A stretch of 52,008 bases of DNA, from contig JAFIGE010000017.1 of NCBI GenBank assembly GCA_020831585.1, forward strand, positions 1 to 52,008, given 5' to 3'. The notes beneath the pieces were generated by a model. It was given only the letters and a program-made list of their open reading frames with translations, ran no database searches and was not told the origin of the DNA. The position numbers and the translations under genes were made by a program. Positions 44,603 through 52,008 of the stretch are shown piece by piece. Origin of the DNA: Opitutales bacterium. GTDB taxonomy: Bacteria; Verrucomicrobiota; Verrucomicrobiia; Opitutales; Oceanipulchritudinaceae. How positions within the stretch are numbered: the stretch's first letter is position 1; every line of letters begins with the position of its first letter.

Positions 44603-47074
44603 ATGAAACCCACAAAATACGGTCAATTTGCGACGGACGGAAAAGCGTTCCTCCTCAAACAGCCTCTCCTCGACCGCCCCTGGATGAACGTGCTCTCCAA
44701 CGGAGCCTGGTGCGATGTGTGCAGCCACCTCGGCGGCGGCTACAGCTTCCTTGGCAACCCCACCGTGGGCCGCATCACGCGCTGGCACATTGACGGCGTG
44801 CCCCGCGACACAACGGGCAAATTTGTCTATCTCCGCGACGAAGACAGCGGCGAGTGGTGGAGCGCCAACGGCTACCCCCCGACCCGCCCGCTCGAAGACT
44901 GGGAAGCGGAAATCGGCCTCGGCTACAACCGCATCCGCGCCAAGCAGGACGGCATCGCCTCCGAGATCACCTACTTCTGCCCGATGCCCAACGCGGAGGA
45001 CGTCAACCCGAGCCTCGCGGGCGACCCCTGCATGCTCTGGAAGGTGAGCATCCGCAACGATTCCGACCGCACCCGCACGATTTCCGCGACCAATTTCACG
45101 GAACTCGCCCTCGGCAACTGGTATGAAGACACCGCCTGGCGCGAGTTCTACCTCCTATTCAACCGCCAAAGCTTTGAAGACAACGCGGTCGTCACGCGCA
45201 ACGTGCAGTGGGTCAAGTATGTCGGGGGCTGGCAGGCCGCCAACAGCGACGAAAACAACATTCCCTTCGATCACGCCGTCGTCTTTGCCTCCTCCGCCGA
45301 AGTCGTCGGCTATGAGGGCGACCGCTATGAATTCATCGGCTCCTACCGCGACCTCTCCAACCCGCAGGTGATGAATTCGGGCAAGCTGCGCAACCAGGTC
45401 GGCACCGGGCGCGACGCCTGCGCCAGCCTCCAGCACCGCTTCACCCTCCAGCCGGGCGAGACGGCCGAATATGTCATCATTCTCGGCACCGTCGAGCAGG
45501 CCGAGGGCAAGGTCTCCGAGCTGACCTCGAAGTTTGGCACCGTCGCGCAGGCCGACGCCGCCTTCGCGAACAACCAGGCCTACTGGAACAAGGTCATCTC
45601 CACGCCGCAGGTGCGCACACCCGATGACGACCTCAACCTGATGGTCAATATCTGGTTCAAATACCAGGGTTCCGTCCTCTCCTGGTGGAACCGCAACACC
45701 GGCTACTGCTACTTCGGCATCTACAACTTCGGTGTGCGCGACGCCTGCCAGGACGCGGTCAGCCGTCTCCCGCAGGATCCCAAATGGGTCCGCAGCCTGA
45801 TCAAGGACAAGATCATGATCTGGCAGTTCGACGGCGGCGATTACGCCCACGGGGGCAACTTTGTCTCCATGCAGGGCACCCGCACCTTTCACTCGGACGA
45901 CCCCCTCAATCCGCTCTTCATCCTCGGCCACTACGTCCGCGAGACGGGCGATTTTTCGATCCTCCACGAGAAGACGCCCTGGGTCGATCCCGAGACGCGC
46001 ATTTCCGGTCGCTCGAAAAAGCCCGACGCCACCATCTACGAGCACGCCATCGCAGGCATGGAGTTTTTCTGGAGCCAGTTCTCCGAACGCGGCCTCCCCC
46101 TGATCCTCAAGGCCGACTGGAACGACGCCCTCGACCAGATGGGCAACAAGCGCAAGGGCGAATCTTCCATGCTCAGCGGCTGGGCTGTCATCTGCCTCCG
46201 CCTCTTCTACGATTGCATGGAGCACATGGGCGACCACGACCGCCTCGCCGAATACAAAAAGCGCGAAGCCGACCTCATCGCCAAAACGAACGAACTCTGC
46301 TGGGACGGCGACTGGTATTGGCGCGGCACGCACGACAGCGGCTGGGTCCTCGGGAGCAAGTCCAACACCGAAGGCGGCATGATTTTTGGCAACCCCAATG
46401 CCTTTGCCATCGTCGCCGGCTTCACCACCGAGGAACAGAACCAGAAAATCTTCGCCGCCTTCGACAAATATCTCGATACCGAACACGGCAGCTATTGCTT
46501 CTACCCGCCCTTCCCCAAACCGGAACCACGTGCCGGCATCATCAGCCGCTTCGCGCCGGGAACAAAGGAAAACGGCTCCCTCCAGGGCCATAATTCGCGC
46601 TGGCGCGTGTGGGCTGAATTCAAGGGCGGCCGCGGCGACAAAGGATACGAAGTTCTTAAAAAGATGCTGCCCACGACCCGGCACGAAGCCGACCCCGATC
46701 TGTATCGGATCGAGCCCTACGTGGCGCCGCAGTTCACCTATGCGCCCGAGGCCGACCGCCCCGGTGAAGGCTCCCACGCCTGGGCCACGGGCACAGCCTG
46801 CTGGACACTTCTCAATGTGCAGCAGCACATGCTCGGGGTGGAACCCGAACTCGGTGGCCTGCGCATTGATCCCTGCCTTCCCTCCGACTGGGAATGGTCC
46901 GAGATCACGCGCGATTTCCGTGGTGCCCGCTACGAGATCCGCATCGAAAAGCCCAAAGGCATCTGCAAAGGCAAACTCACCCTCGAAGTCGACGGCCACC
47001 CCATTGAGGGCAACCTCGTCCCCGTGCAACCCGAAGGCAAAACGGTCAAGGTGCTCGTGAAGATGTCGGCGTGA
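44603..47074 (+). CDS. GH94 cellobiose/cellodextrin-type phosphorylase
   Basis: An 823-residue protein, typical of GH94 (cellobiose phosphorylase ~820). ATG 44603 follows an excellent Shine-Dalgarno GGGAGGGG; a longer frame to 44405 only overlaps the TPR gene. The catalytic Asp508 sits in LKADWNDALDQMG, the GH94 proton-donor motif. N-terminal parts (LSNGAWCDVCSHLGGGYSFL, YLRDEDSGEWWS) are typical for cellobiose phosphorylase. It would split beta-1,4-glucobiose with phosphate to glucose-1-phosphate and glucose; no signal peptide, so it acts in the cytoplasm. It is followed by a second GH94 gene. Confidence 0.9.
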   Translation: MKPTKYGQFATDGKAFLLKQPLLDRPWMNVLSNGAWCDVCSHLGGGYSFLGNPTVGRITRWHIDGVPRDTTGKFVYLRDEDSGEWWSANGYPPTRPLEDWEAEIGLGYNRIRAKQDGIASEITYFCPMPNAEDVNPSLAGDPCMLWKVSIRNDSDRTRTISATNFTELALGNWYEDTAWREFYLLFNRQSFEDNAVVTRNVQWVKYVGGWQAANSDENNIPFDHAVVFASSAEVVGYEGDRYEFIGSYRDLSNPQVMNSGKLRNQVGTGRDACASLQHRFTLQPGETAEYVIILGTVEQAEGKVSELTSKFGTVAQADAAFANNQAYWNKVISTPQVRTPDDDLNLMVNIWFKYQGSVLSWWNRNTGYCYFGIYNFGVRDACQDAVSRLPQDPKWVRSLIKDKIMIWQFDGGDYAHGGNFVSMQGTRTFHSDDPLNPLFILGHYVRETGDFSILHEKTPWVDPETRISGRSKKPDATIYEHAIAGMEFFWSQFSERGLPLILKADWNDALDQMGNKRKGESSMLSGWAVICLRLFYDCMEHMGDHDRLAEYKKREADLIAKTNELCWDGDWYWRGTHDSGWVLGSKSNTEGGMIFGNPNAFAIVAGFTTEEQNQKIFAAFDKYLDTEHGSYCFYPPFPKPEPRAGIISRFAPGTKENGSLQGHNSRWRVWAEFKGGRGDKGYEVLKKMLPTTRHEADPDLYRIEPYVAPQFTYAPEADRPGEGSHAWATGTACWTLLNVQQHMLGVEPELGGLRIDPCLPSDWEWSEITRDFRGARYEIRIEKPKGICKGKLTLEVDGHPIEGNLVPVQPEGKTVKVLVKMSA

Positions 47075-47125
47075 GGGAGGGACGCCGTTTGACCCTCCTC
47101 ACCAGCAGGCAATGGTTTGAGCAGA

Positions 47126-47199
47126 TTCCATCTCGCGCAATGCGCGATGGTCACTGTGGGTTTGCGAAGGTCGCGGGCAGCGGGACCGCATAAATGCGG
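47126..47199. repeat. Two small hairpins between the GH94 genes
   Basis: A near-perfect stem, TCGCGCA-a-TGCGCGA (47133-47147), extendable by CCAT/ATGG with a bulge, and a second, CCGCAT-AA-ATGCGG (47186-47199). They sit in the 184-bp gap between the two phosphorylase genes. No T-run follows. They may be REP-like repeats or affect expression of the second gene. Confidence 0.5.
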
Positions 47200-47258
47200 A
47201 ACTCCAACAATCCATCACTCCAACCCTCCGAGACTCCAACTCTCCCCATCTAACCACT

Positions 47259-49610
47259 ATGCGCAACGGTCATTTCAGCGAAGACAATCGCGAATACATC
47301 ATCACGGAACCCGAAACCCGGCGCCCGTGGCACAACTTCCTCGTGAGCGACGATTACCTCGTCAACCTCACCCAGCACGGCACCGGTGCCAGTTTCTGGC
47401 AGCCCCTCAGCGAGGGCCTGCGGGTCAACCTCACGGAGGACAAAGACGGCTCCGGCGGCCCGCGTTTTGTGTATTTGCGCGACAATGACAGCGGGGAATA
47501 CTGGTCGCTCACCGGTGCGCCCGGGAGTGGCAAGGATTACGACGAGTGGCGCTGCCGCGTGGGGATGGGCTACCAGGTTCACGAAACCCGCAACAAGGGC
47601 ATTGCCGCCTCCTGGCGCGTCTTCGTGCCCGAGGGCCCGGACCGCCTCGAACTCTGGACCGTCACCCTCACCAACACAACCGACACCCCCCGCCGCCTCA
47701 GCGCCTTCCCCTACGTGGAGATGCACCTCACCGGAGGCAGCACGCTCATGGACTTTATTGCCGTCGTCGGCGGTCACTACGACGCCGAGAGCAAAGCGGT
47801 TTTCGGGATCAACTCCTGCGTGAAGTTTCCCCCGCAGTTCAAGGCCTTCCTCGCCAGCGATGCCGCCGTCGCCGGGATGACGGTCAGCCGCGACGAGTTT
47901 CTCGGCTTCTACCGCACATATACCAACCCCCTCGCGGTGGAAAAAGGCGACGTGCACAACCCCCAGGCCGGCACGGAATGGATCGGGGCGAGCCTGCGCC
48001 ACGAGTTTGAGATCGCCCCCGGTGCCTCCGTCAGCTTCAACTGCGCCCTCGGCGTCATCGAGACGGTCGAGGAGGGCAAAGAAAAGATCGCCCGCCATCT
48101 CGCTCCCGGGGCGGTGGAGGAAAAATTCGCCGCCCTGCGCGCGAAGGCCGATGCCCTCGTCGCGCGGCAGCACGTGGAGACGCCCGACCCGCAGTTCAAT
48201 CGCTGGGTCAACGTCTGGCTCAAGCACCAGCTCGCCTTTGTCGCCCGCTGGGGGCGCGTCATCGGGCGCGGTTACCGGGACATTTTGCAGGACAGCTTTG
48301 GCCACCGCCTGACCGATCCGGCGAAAGCGCGCGCCTGCATCCTCGAAGTCTTCTCGAAGCAATTCCCCGACGGTCGCTGCATCCGCGCCTGGCGTCTCCC
48401 CAACGCCCAGCTCGACACCCAGCACTACGCCGACTCGCCGAGCTGGATGATCATGGCCCTCGCGCAGTATTTGAAGGAAACGGGGGATTTCGCCGTCCTC
48501 AAGGAACCCGTCCCCTACCTCAACGCCGACGATCCGAACCTGCCCTCCGCGTCCTCCGGTAGCGTGTGGGAGCACGTCGTTCTCGCGCAGCGTCACCTCC
48601 TTGAACACCGGGGCCGGCACGGCCTCAGCAAAATCTACTACGGCGACTGGTGCGACACCATGAACGGCGTCGGCCGCGCGGGCGAAGGCGTCAGCGTGAT
48701 GCTCTCCATGCAAGTGAAATGGGGCTGCGACCTGCTCACCGAGTTGGCTGAGGAGATCGGCGAGTCTGCCGTGGCAGAGGAAATGCGCGCGGGCGCCGCC
48801 GACCTCACCGACGCCATCAACCGCTCCACCTGGGACTCCGCCGGCTACTACATGCGCGCCTTCGACGATGAGGGCCAACCGGTGGGGGCCTTCAACGGCC
48901 CCGCCGAAGACAAGGGCGAACTGCGCATCTTCCTGAATCCGCAAAGCTGGTCCGTCATCAGCGGTGTGGCCGATGAGACCCGTGCCAACTCCGCCCTGCA
49001 AGCGGTGTATGACAACCTGGATACAGGTTACGGCATGGTCCTGAGCTACCCGCAATCGACTTTCTTCAAGCCGCGCATCGGGCAGATGTCCATCATGACG
49101 CCCGGCTTCTACGAAAACGGCAGCGTTTATACGCACGGCAACTGCTTCTGGTCCGCCGCCCTCGCCATCGCCGGACGCGGCGAGGAAGCCTGGCAAGCCA
49201 TCCGCACGGTCCTCCCTGATACCGACAACAAGCCCAACACCGACACCGAGCCCTTCGTCATTCCCAACATGTACATCGGCCCGGTGGTGAAGCGCCGCGA
49301 GCAGCGCAGCCTCTACCTCAGCGGCTGGCGAACGGGCTCCGCTTCCTGGCTTTACCTCACCGCCATCGAATGGATCATCGGCCTGCGCGCCGAATACAAG
49401 GGCCTGCACATCGATCCCAAGTTGCCGCAAGGCTGGACCACCTGTTCCGCCACCCGACACCTGCGCGGAGCAACCTACAAGGTCTCGATCCGCCTTGAAG
49501 CCGGCGCTCAGCACAGCCTCCGTCTGAACGGCGAAACCGCCTCCGGCCCGCTCATCCCCTATCAGCCCAGCGGCAGCGGCAACACAATCGACGTCATCCT
49601 CCCCGCCTGA
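47259..49610 (+). CDS. Second GH94-type phosphorylase
   Basis: A 783-residue protein with GH94 architecture: the N-terminal beta-sandwich (RPWHNFLVSDDYLVNLTQHG, YLRDNDSGEYWSLTG), then the (alpha/alpha)6 barrel with the presumed catalytic Asp466 in YYGDWCDTMNG. It lacks the Asn-Asp-Ala motif of the first enzyme and its sequence differs strongly, so it is a paralogue of another specificity. Candidates within GH94 are cellobionate, chitobiose, laminaribiose or cyclic glucan phosphorylases; I cannot decide. The tandem position suggests they act on related beta-glucosides or on successive products. No signal peptide; start ATG 47259. Confidence 0.85.
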   Translation: MRNGHFSEDNREYIITEPETRRPWHNFLVSDDYLVNLTQHGTGASFWQPLSEGLRVNLTEDKDGSGGPRFVYLRDNDSGEYWSLTGAPGSGKDYDEWRCRVGMGYQVHETRNKGIAASWRVFVPEGPDRLELWTVTLTNTTDTPRRLSAFPYVEMHLTGGSTLMDFIAVVGGHYDAESKAVFGINSCVKFPPQFKAFLASDAAVAGMTVSRDEFLGFYRTYTNPLAVEKGDVHNPQAGTEWIGASLRHEFEIAPGASVSFNCALGVIETVEEGKEKIARHLAPGAVEEKFAALRAKADALVARQHVETPDPQFNRWVNVWLKHQLAFVARWGRVIGRGYRDILQDSFGHRLTDPAKARACILEVFSKQFPDGRCIRAWRLPNAQLDTQHYADSPSWMIMALAQYLKETGDFAVLKEPVPYLNADDPNLPSASSGSVWEHVVLAQRHLLEHRGRHGLSKIYYGDWCDTMNGVGRAGEGVSVMLSMQVKWGCDLLTELAEEIGESAVAEEMRAGAADLTDAINRSTWDSAGYYMRAFDDEGQPVGAFNGPAEDKGELRIFLNPQSWSVISGVADETRANSALQAVYDNLDTGYGMVLSYPQSTFFKPRIGQMSIMTPGFYENGSVYTHGNCFWSAALAIAGRGEEAWQAIRTVLPDTDNKPNTDTEPFVIPNMYIGPVVKRREQRSLYLSGWRTGSASWLYLTAIEWIIGLRAEYKGLHIDPKLPQGWTTCSATRHLRGATYKVSIRLEAGAQHSLRLNGETASGPLIPYQPSGSGNTIDVILPA

Positions 49611-49640
49611 TCGGGCCATTCAGTATCGGCAATTTCGGTA

Positions 49641-49663
49641 GCCGGGATGCTTCAGCGCCCGGC
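49641..49663. repeat. GCCGGG/CCCGGC hairpin between convergent genes
   Basis: GCCGGG (49641-49646) and CCCGGC (49658-49663) around an 11-nt loop in the 70-bp gap between the GH94 gene and the convergent PIN-domain toxin gene. No T-run follows. It looks like REP-type intergenic hairpins seen elsewhere in the window. Confidence 0.45.
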
Positions 49664-49680
49664 ACAATGCGCGCCCCCTC

Positions 49681-50100
49681 TCACCGCTCCGGCGAAAAGA
49701 GCCCGCCCGGCCCCGGTTCGTAGAGGCGCAACCCCGTCACGCGCGCAATCGCGCCGAAATGCCCGTCGATGGCATACACCCGCTCGCCATCCTTCAAGGC
49801 GATGGCGGCGATGAGCACATCCATCCACGGCACCGTCACACCCTGATCACGAAGTTTCCACGCCAGCGCAATTGCCCGCTCCCAATCATCCGGACCGCAC
49901 GCGCGAAAGGGTAAAATGGAGAAATAGCCTCCGAGCGAGGACCGTTCATTCGACCGCGCCCCCCCGAGAACCTCCAGGCGCACGGGCGCGCACAAACGGG
50001 CCTCATAGACCTCAAGCAGCCCTTCCAGGGCAACCGCCACCTCCAGGCTCCCCTTGCGGCGCAGGGCCTCGATCCACACCGAAGAATCGACCAAAACCAT
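49681..50100 (-). CDS. vapC: PIN-domain ribonuclease toxin (VapC-like)
   Basis: A 139-residue PIN domain. The conserved acidic residues are in VLVDSSVWIEAL (Asp5, Glu12), PVRLEVLGGA, DVLIAAIAL and YAIDGHFGAIA. VapC-type toxins are Mg-dependent nucleases acting on tRNA or rRNA. It follows its antitoxin by 14 bp in the usual order. Gene symbol given by family only. Confidence 0.88.
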   Translation of the reverse strand: MVLVDSSVWIEALRRKGSLEVAVALEGLLEVYEARLCAPVRLEVLGGARSNERSSLGGYFSILPFRACGPDDWERAIALAWKLRDQGVTVPWMDVLIAAIALKDGERVYAIDGHFGAIARVTGLRLYEPGPGGLFSPER

Positions 50101-50114
50101 GGGTCGCCCCGCCC

Positions 50115-50351
50115 TTACTGGCCAAGCGGCGGAACCGGATTACCCGGATCGGTCGCATCCTCCGCCACCGCCAGCAGCGTTTCCGGATAGTCAAAGGCAC
50201 GCTCGCGGATCAAGCGGCCGAACTCCCGCGCCTTGCGCCGCCGCACAAACTCCGCCACCGCCTTCGCCACCGCCGGGCTCTTGTTACGCTCGCCCGTCAA
50301 CTCCATGACTTCGCCGAGGAGCGACTCTTCAATATCCACCGTGATTCTCAT
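50115..50351 (-). CDS. vapB: VapB-like antitoxin
   Basis: A 78-residue protein from ATG 50351 (MRITVDIEESLLGEVMEL). The start at 50381 adds ten unlikely residues. The ribbon-helix-helix-like start (RITVDIEESLLGEVMELTG then KSPAVAKAVAEFVRRRKA) is typical for VapB antitoxins, which bind DNA with the N-terminus and the toxin with the C-terminus. It precedes the PIN toxin. The 287-bp gap upstream toward trxB has no other gene. Confidence 0.85.
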   Translation of the reverse strand: MRITVDIEESLLGEVMELTGERNKSPAVAKAVAEFVRRRKAREFGRLIRERAFDYPETLLAVAEDATDPGNPVPPLGQ

Positions 50352-50638
50352 GAAAACAAATTCCTCATCTTTTTGCACCAAGTCAAGCCTGACTTTTCAT
50401 CAATTGACCAACTTGCCCTACCGGACGCCACCCATGCTCAACCTGGCTTGAACGCGCGATTCCACGGCTTCGTCGGGACTAACCGGTCAAGTCGGCTTCG
50501 CCACGGAGGAGCACAACCGGCAAAACTTAGCCGCTTTCGAAAAGAATTTTAACACCGCCCACGCCAACTCGAAATTCCTTTATGTGATTTTTCGCTTTCT
50601 TTTTGCGTCTCTCATGGGGCAATCTGTCGGTGATCATT

Positions 50639-51565
50639 ATGGAAGACATCATCATTCTCGGAACCGGTTGCGCCGGTTTGACCGCTGCCATTTACGCCGC
50701 CCGCGCCAATCTCAGCCCGCTTGTTTTGGAGGGGAACCAACCCGGAGGTCAGCTGACCACGACAAGCGAGGTGGAAAACTTCCCCGGCTGGCCCGAGGGT
50801 ATTGATGGGTTTGAACTGATGGACAAACTGCGCAAACAAGCCGGCCGCTTCGGTGCCCGCTACACCTTCGCCGAAATCACGACCGCCGACCTTTCCGGAG
50901 ATTTGAAGAAACTCACCGCCGCCGACGGAACCGTTTATACCTGTAAGGCCCTCATCATCGCCACCGGAGCCCGCCCCCGCACGCTCGGAATCCCGGGCGA
51001 AAGCGCCATGTGGGGCGGCAAAGGCGTCAGCACCTGCGCCACATGCGACGGTGCATTCTACCGGAACATGGAGGTGGTCGTGGTCGGCGGGGGCGACAGC
51101 GCTGCCGAAGAAGCCCTCTTCCTCACCCGCTTCGCCTCAAAGGTTACCCTCATTCATCGCCGCGACGAGCTCCGGGCCTCAAAGATCATGGCGGATCGCG
51201 TCCTCGCCCATGAAAAAGTCGAGACGGTGTGGAACAGCATCCCCGAGGAGGTGCTGGCGGATGAGACGGGCAATGCGCGTGCCGTTCGTGTGGTCGATGT
51301 GAAGACCGGCGAAAAGCGCGAAATTCCGTGCAAAGGTTTCTTCATCGCCATCGGCCACATTCCAAATACCGCCCCATTCAAGGGCCAACTGCCCCTCGAT
51401 GAAAACGGCTACTTCATCCCCGAGGGCAAAAGTCAGGTGCGCACCGCCTATCCGGGAGTTTACGTGGCCGGGGATTGCGCTGATCATATCTTTCGTCAAG
51501 CCATCACCGCAGCAGGTATGGGCTGCCAAGCAGCGATCGAAGCGGAACGCTGGCTCGCCCAATAG
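50639..51565 (+). CDS. trxB: Thioredoxin reductase
   Basis: A 308-residue flavoprotein. ATG 50639 ([20 protein letters not shown]) starts right at the FAD-binding Gly-x-Gly motif; a start at 50603 adds twelve unlikely residues. The redox-active CATC motif is in [13 protein letters not shown], the NADPH site in [16 protein letters not shown], and the C-terminal FAD motif in [20 protein letters not shown]. It reduces thioredoxin with NADPH in the cytoplasm. Nothing in the neighbourhood suggests a special role. Confidence 0.96.
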   Translation: MEDIIILGTGCAGLTAAIYAARANLSPLVLEGNQPGGQLTTTSEVENFPGWPEGIDGFELMDKLRKQAGRFGARYTFAEITTADLSGDLKKLTAADGTVYTCKALIIATGARPRTLGIPGESAMWGGKGVSTCATCDGAFYRNMEVVVVGGGDSAAEEALFLTRFASKVTLIHRRDELRASKIMADRVLAHEKVETVWNSIPEEVLADETGNARAVRVVDVKTGEKREIPCKGFFIAIGHIPNTAPFKGQLPLDENGYFIPEGKSQVRTAYPGVYVAGDCADHIFRQAITAAGMGCQAAIEAERWLAQ

Positions 51566-51902
51566 GGTCCGAAGAGCCGCACTTAGGGATATCCACGCCC
51601 GAATGCTATTGCCGATTGACAAAATCAGCATCACTTTGACAAAAACTCTTCTCCCCCGGGCGCAAGGCGTCCCCCGGTGTTTTCCGGCGGGGTTGCTTTT
51701 CCGCGCGAAAGGTCTCGGCAGCATGGTCATTGTCCTAAATATGCTCACCCGGGCTTGGCTACTGCCGCAGTGCCCTGCGCGCACTGCCACGGCGATTGTG
51801 ACCCTCGAGCACAGTTCTCTCATCACAATATCAATATCGGAGATAAATAAATGTTCTGAACATTTAAATTGACCTTCACGACGCTTCCGTTTGGATGACG
51901 AA
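51566..51902. other. Gap between trxB and the partial transposase, containing a 19-bp perfect palindrome
   Basis: No credible gene; the small frames lack codon bias. The AT-rich end holds TAAATGTTC-T-GAACATTTA (51848-51866), a perfect inverted repeat 37 bp upstream of the transposase-like ATG at 51903. The half-sites TGTTC/GAACA equal those I recall for the Verrucomicrobia LexA box, but that box has a 4-bp spacer whereas here it is 1 bp. Confidence 0.55.
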
Positions 51903-52008
51903 ATGAGCATGGGTAGAAAGTATTGTCGGCGGCTGAAGTATCCGCGATTAGCGTGCCACCACCTTATTTCGAGGGTGGTGCAGAAAAGGCGGTTGATGGA
52001 TGAGGAGG
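51903..52008 (+). CDS. N-terminus of a RAYT/Y1-type transposase (3' cut by window)
   Basis: From ATG 51903 a frame runs to the window edge (35 full codons): MSMGRKYCRRLKYPRLACHH, then LISRVVQKRRLMDEE. The segment His-His-Leu-Ile-Ser-Arg-Val-Val-x-x-Arg matches the conserved start of REP-associated/IS200-like Y1 transposases in Verrucomicrobiota (compare YHVVSRCNG in the copy at 32507). The His-x-His metal motif and catalytic Tyr would follow outside the window. A second ATG at 51909 could be the start. A palindrome lies just upstream. Confidence 0.65.
   Translation, partial: MSMGRKYCRRLKYPRLACHHLISRVVQKRRLMDEE

Noticed and set aside
45155-49619. Long minus-strand frames (624 and 789 aa)
   Set aside because: Antisense of the two GH94 genes; the compositions are those of reversed GC-rich codons.
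51399-51872. 157-aa plus-strand frame at the end of trxB
   Set aside because: Overlaps trxB in another frame and continues into a gap without codon bias.

Overview
The window reads as a chromosome segment of a GC-rich, Gram-negative member of the Verrucomicrobiota, most likely the Opitutae (Opitutales/Puniceicoccales) side. The grounds are a PEP-CTERM protein, XylR-like regulators (LacI-type sensor fused to an AraC-type HTH), a TonB-dependent receptor with an ELSPF-type N-terminus, very large secreted beta-helix and PKD/Ig proteins, a secreted protein ending in a Trp/Tyr-rich tail of a kind I associate with Opitutae, RAYT-type transposases, and housekeeping genes (typA, aspS, pyrG, trxB, nuoA) scattered among carbohydrate genes. 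No rRNA, tRNA, CRISPR array or prophage was recognised.

Layout. Positions 1-23,110 form a polysaccharide-utilisation zone: the tail of a GH63/trehalase-like enzyme, a secreted pectate-lyase-superfamily beta-helix protein, a cytoplasmic GH50-type (agarase-like) hydrolase, two XylR-like regulators each divergent from a secreted protein, a ParE-type toxin-antitoxin pair, a LacI regulator, a TonB receptor divergent from a small secreted protein, and a cytoplasmic sulfatase. Positions 23,471-27,114 carry a small MscS-type channel and a three-gene cluster (medium-chain dehydrogenase, large barrel protein, zinc-ribbon protein). Positions 27,174-44,535 are mostly housekeeping: TypA, an M14 carboxypeptidase, AspS, a RAYT transposase, CTP synthase, an ABC-2 exporter, LysE, GluQ-RS, a 2-hydroxyacid dehydrogenase, an EIIA/diadenylate-cyclase fusion, NuoA, a DUF362-like protein and a TPR lipoprotein. 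Positions 44,603-49,610 hold two consecutive GH94-type phosphorylases. The end has a VapBC pair, thioredoxin reductase and the 5' end of a second RAYT-like transposase cut by the window edge.

How it fits together. The receptor, sulfatase, beta-helix protein and GH50 enzyme suggest uptake and breakdown of a sulfated or acidic marine-type polysaccharide; the GH94 enzymes would phosphorolyse beta-linked disaccharides inside the cell. The sequence suggests two regulatory links. A 16-bp imperfect palindrome upstream of the LacI gene recurs with one change between the TonB receptor gene and the divergent secreted-protein gene. A looser ATTTTGCGC-type motif sits in the control regions of the beta-helix/GH50 pair and of both XylR-like regulators.

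Most unusual items: the PTS-EIIA plus DacZ-like diadenylate cyclase fusion (40,151-41,512), the paired LacI operator, a hairpin-bearing tandem repeat abutting a truncated IS1634-type transposase, a MITE-like inverted-repeat element (5,649-5,853), and a cobalamin-riboswitch-like sequence without an obvious target gene (24,045-24,172). All family calls are from reading the sequence; no database search was run.
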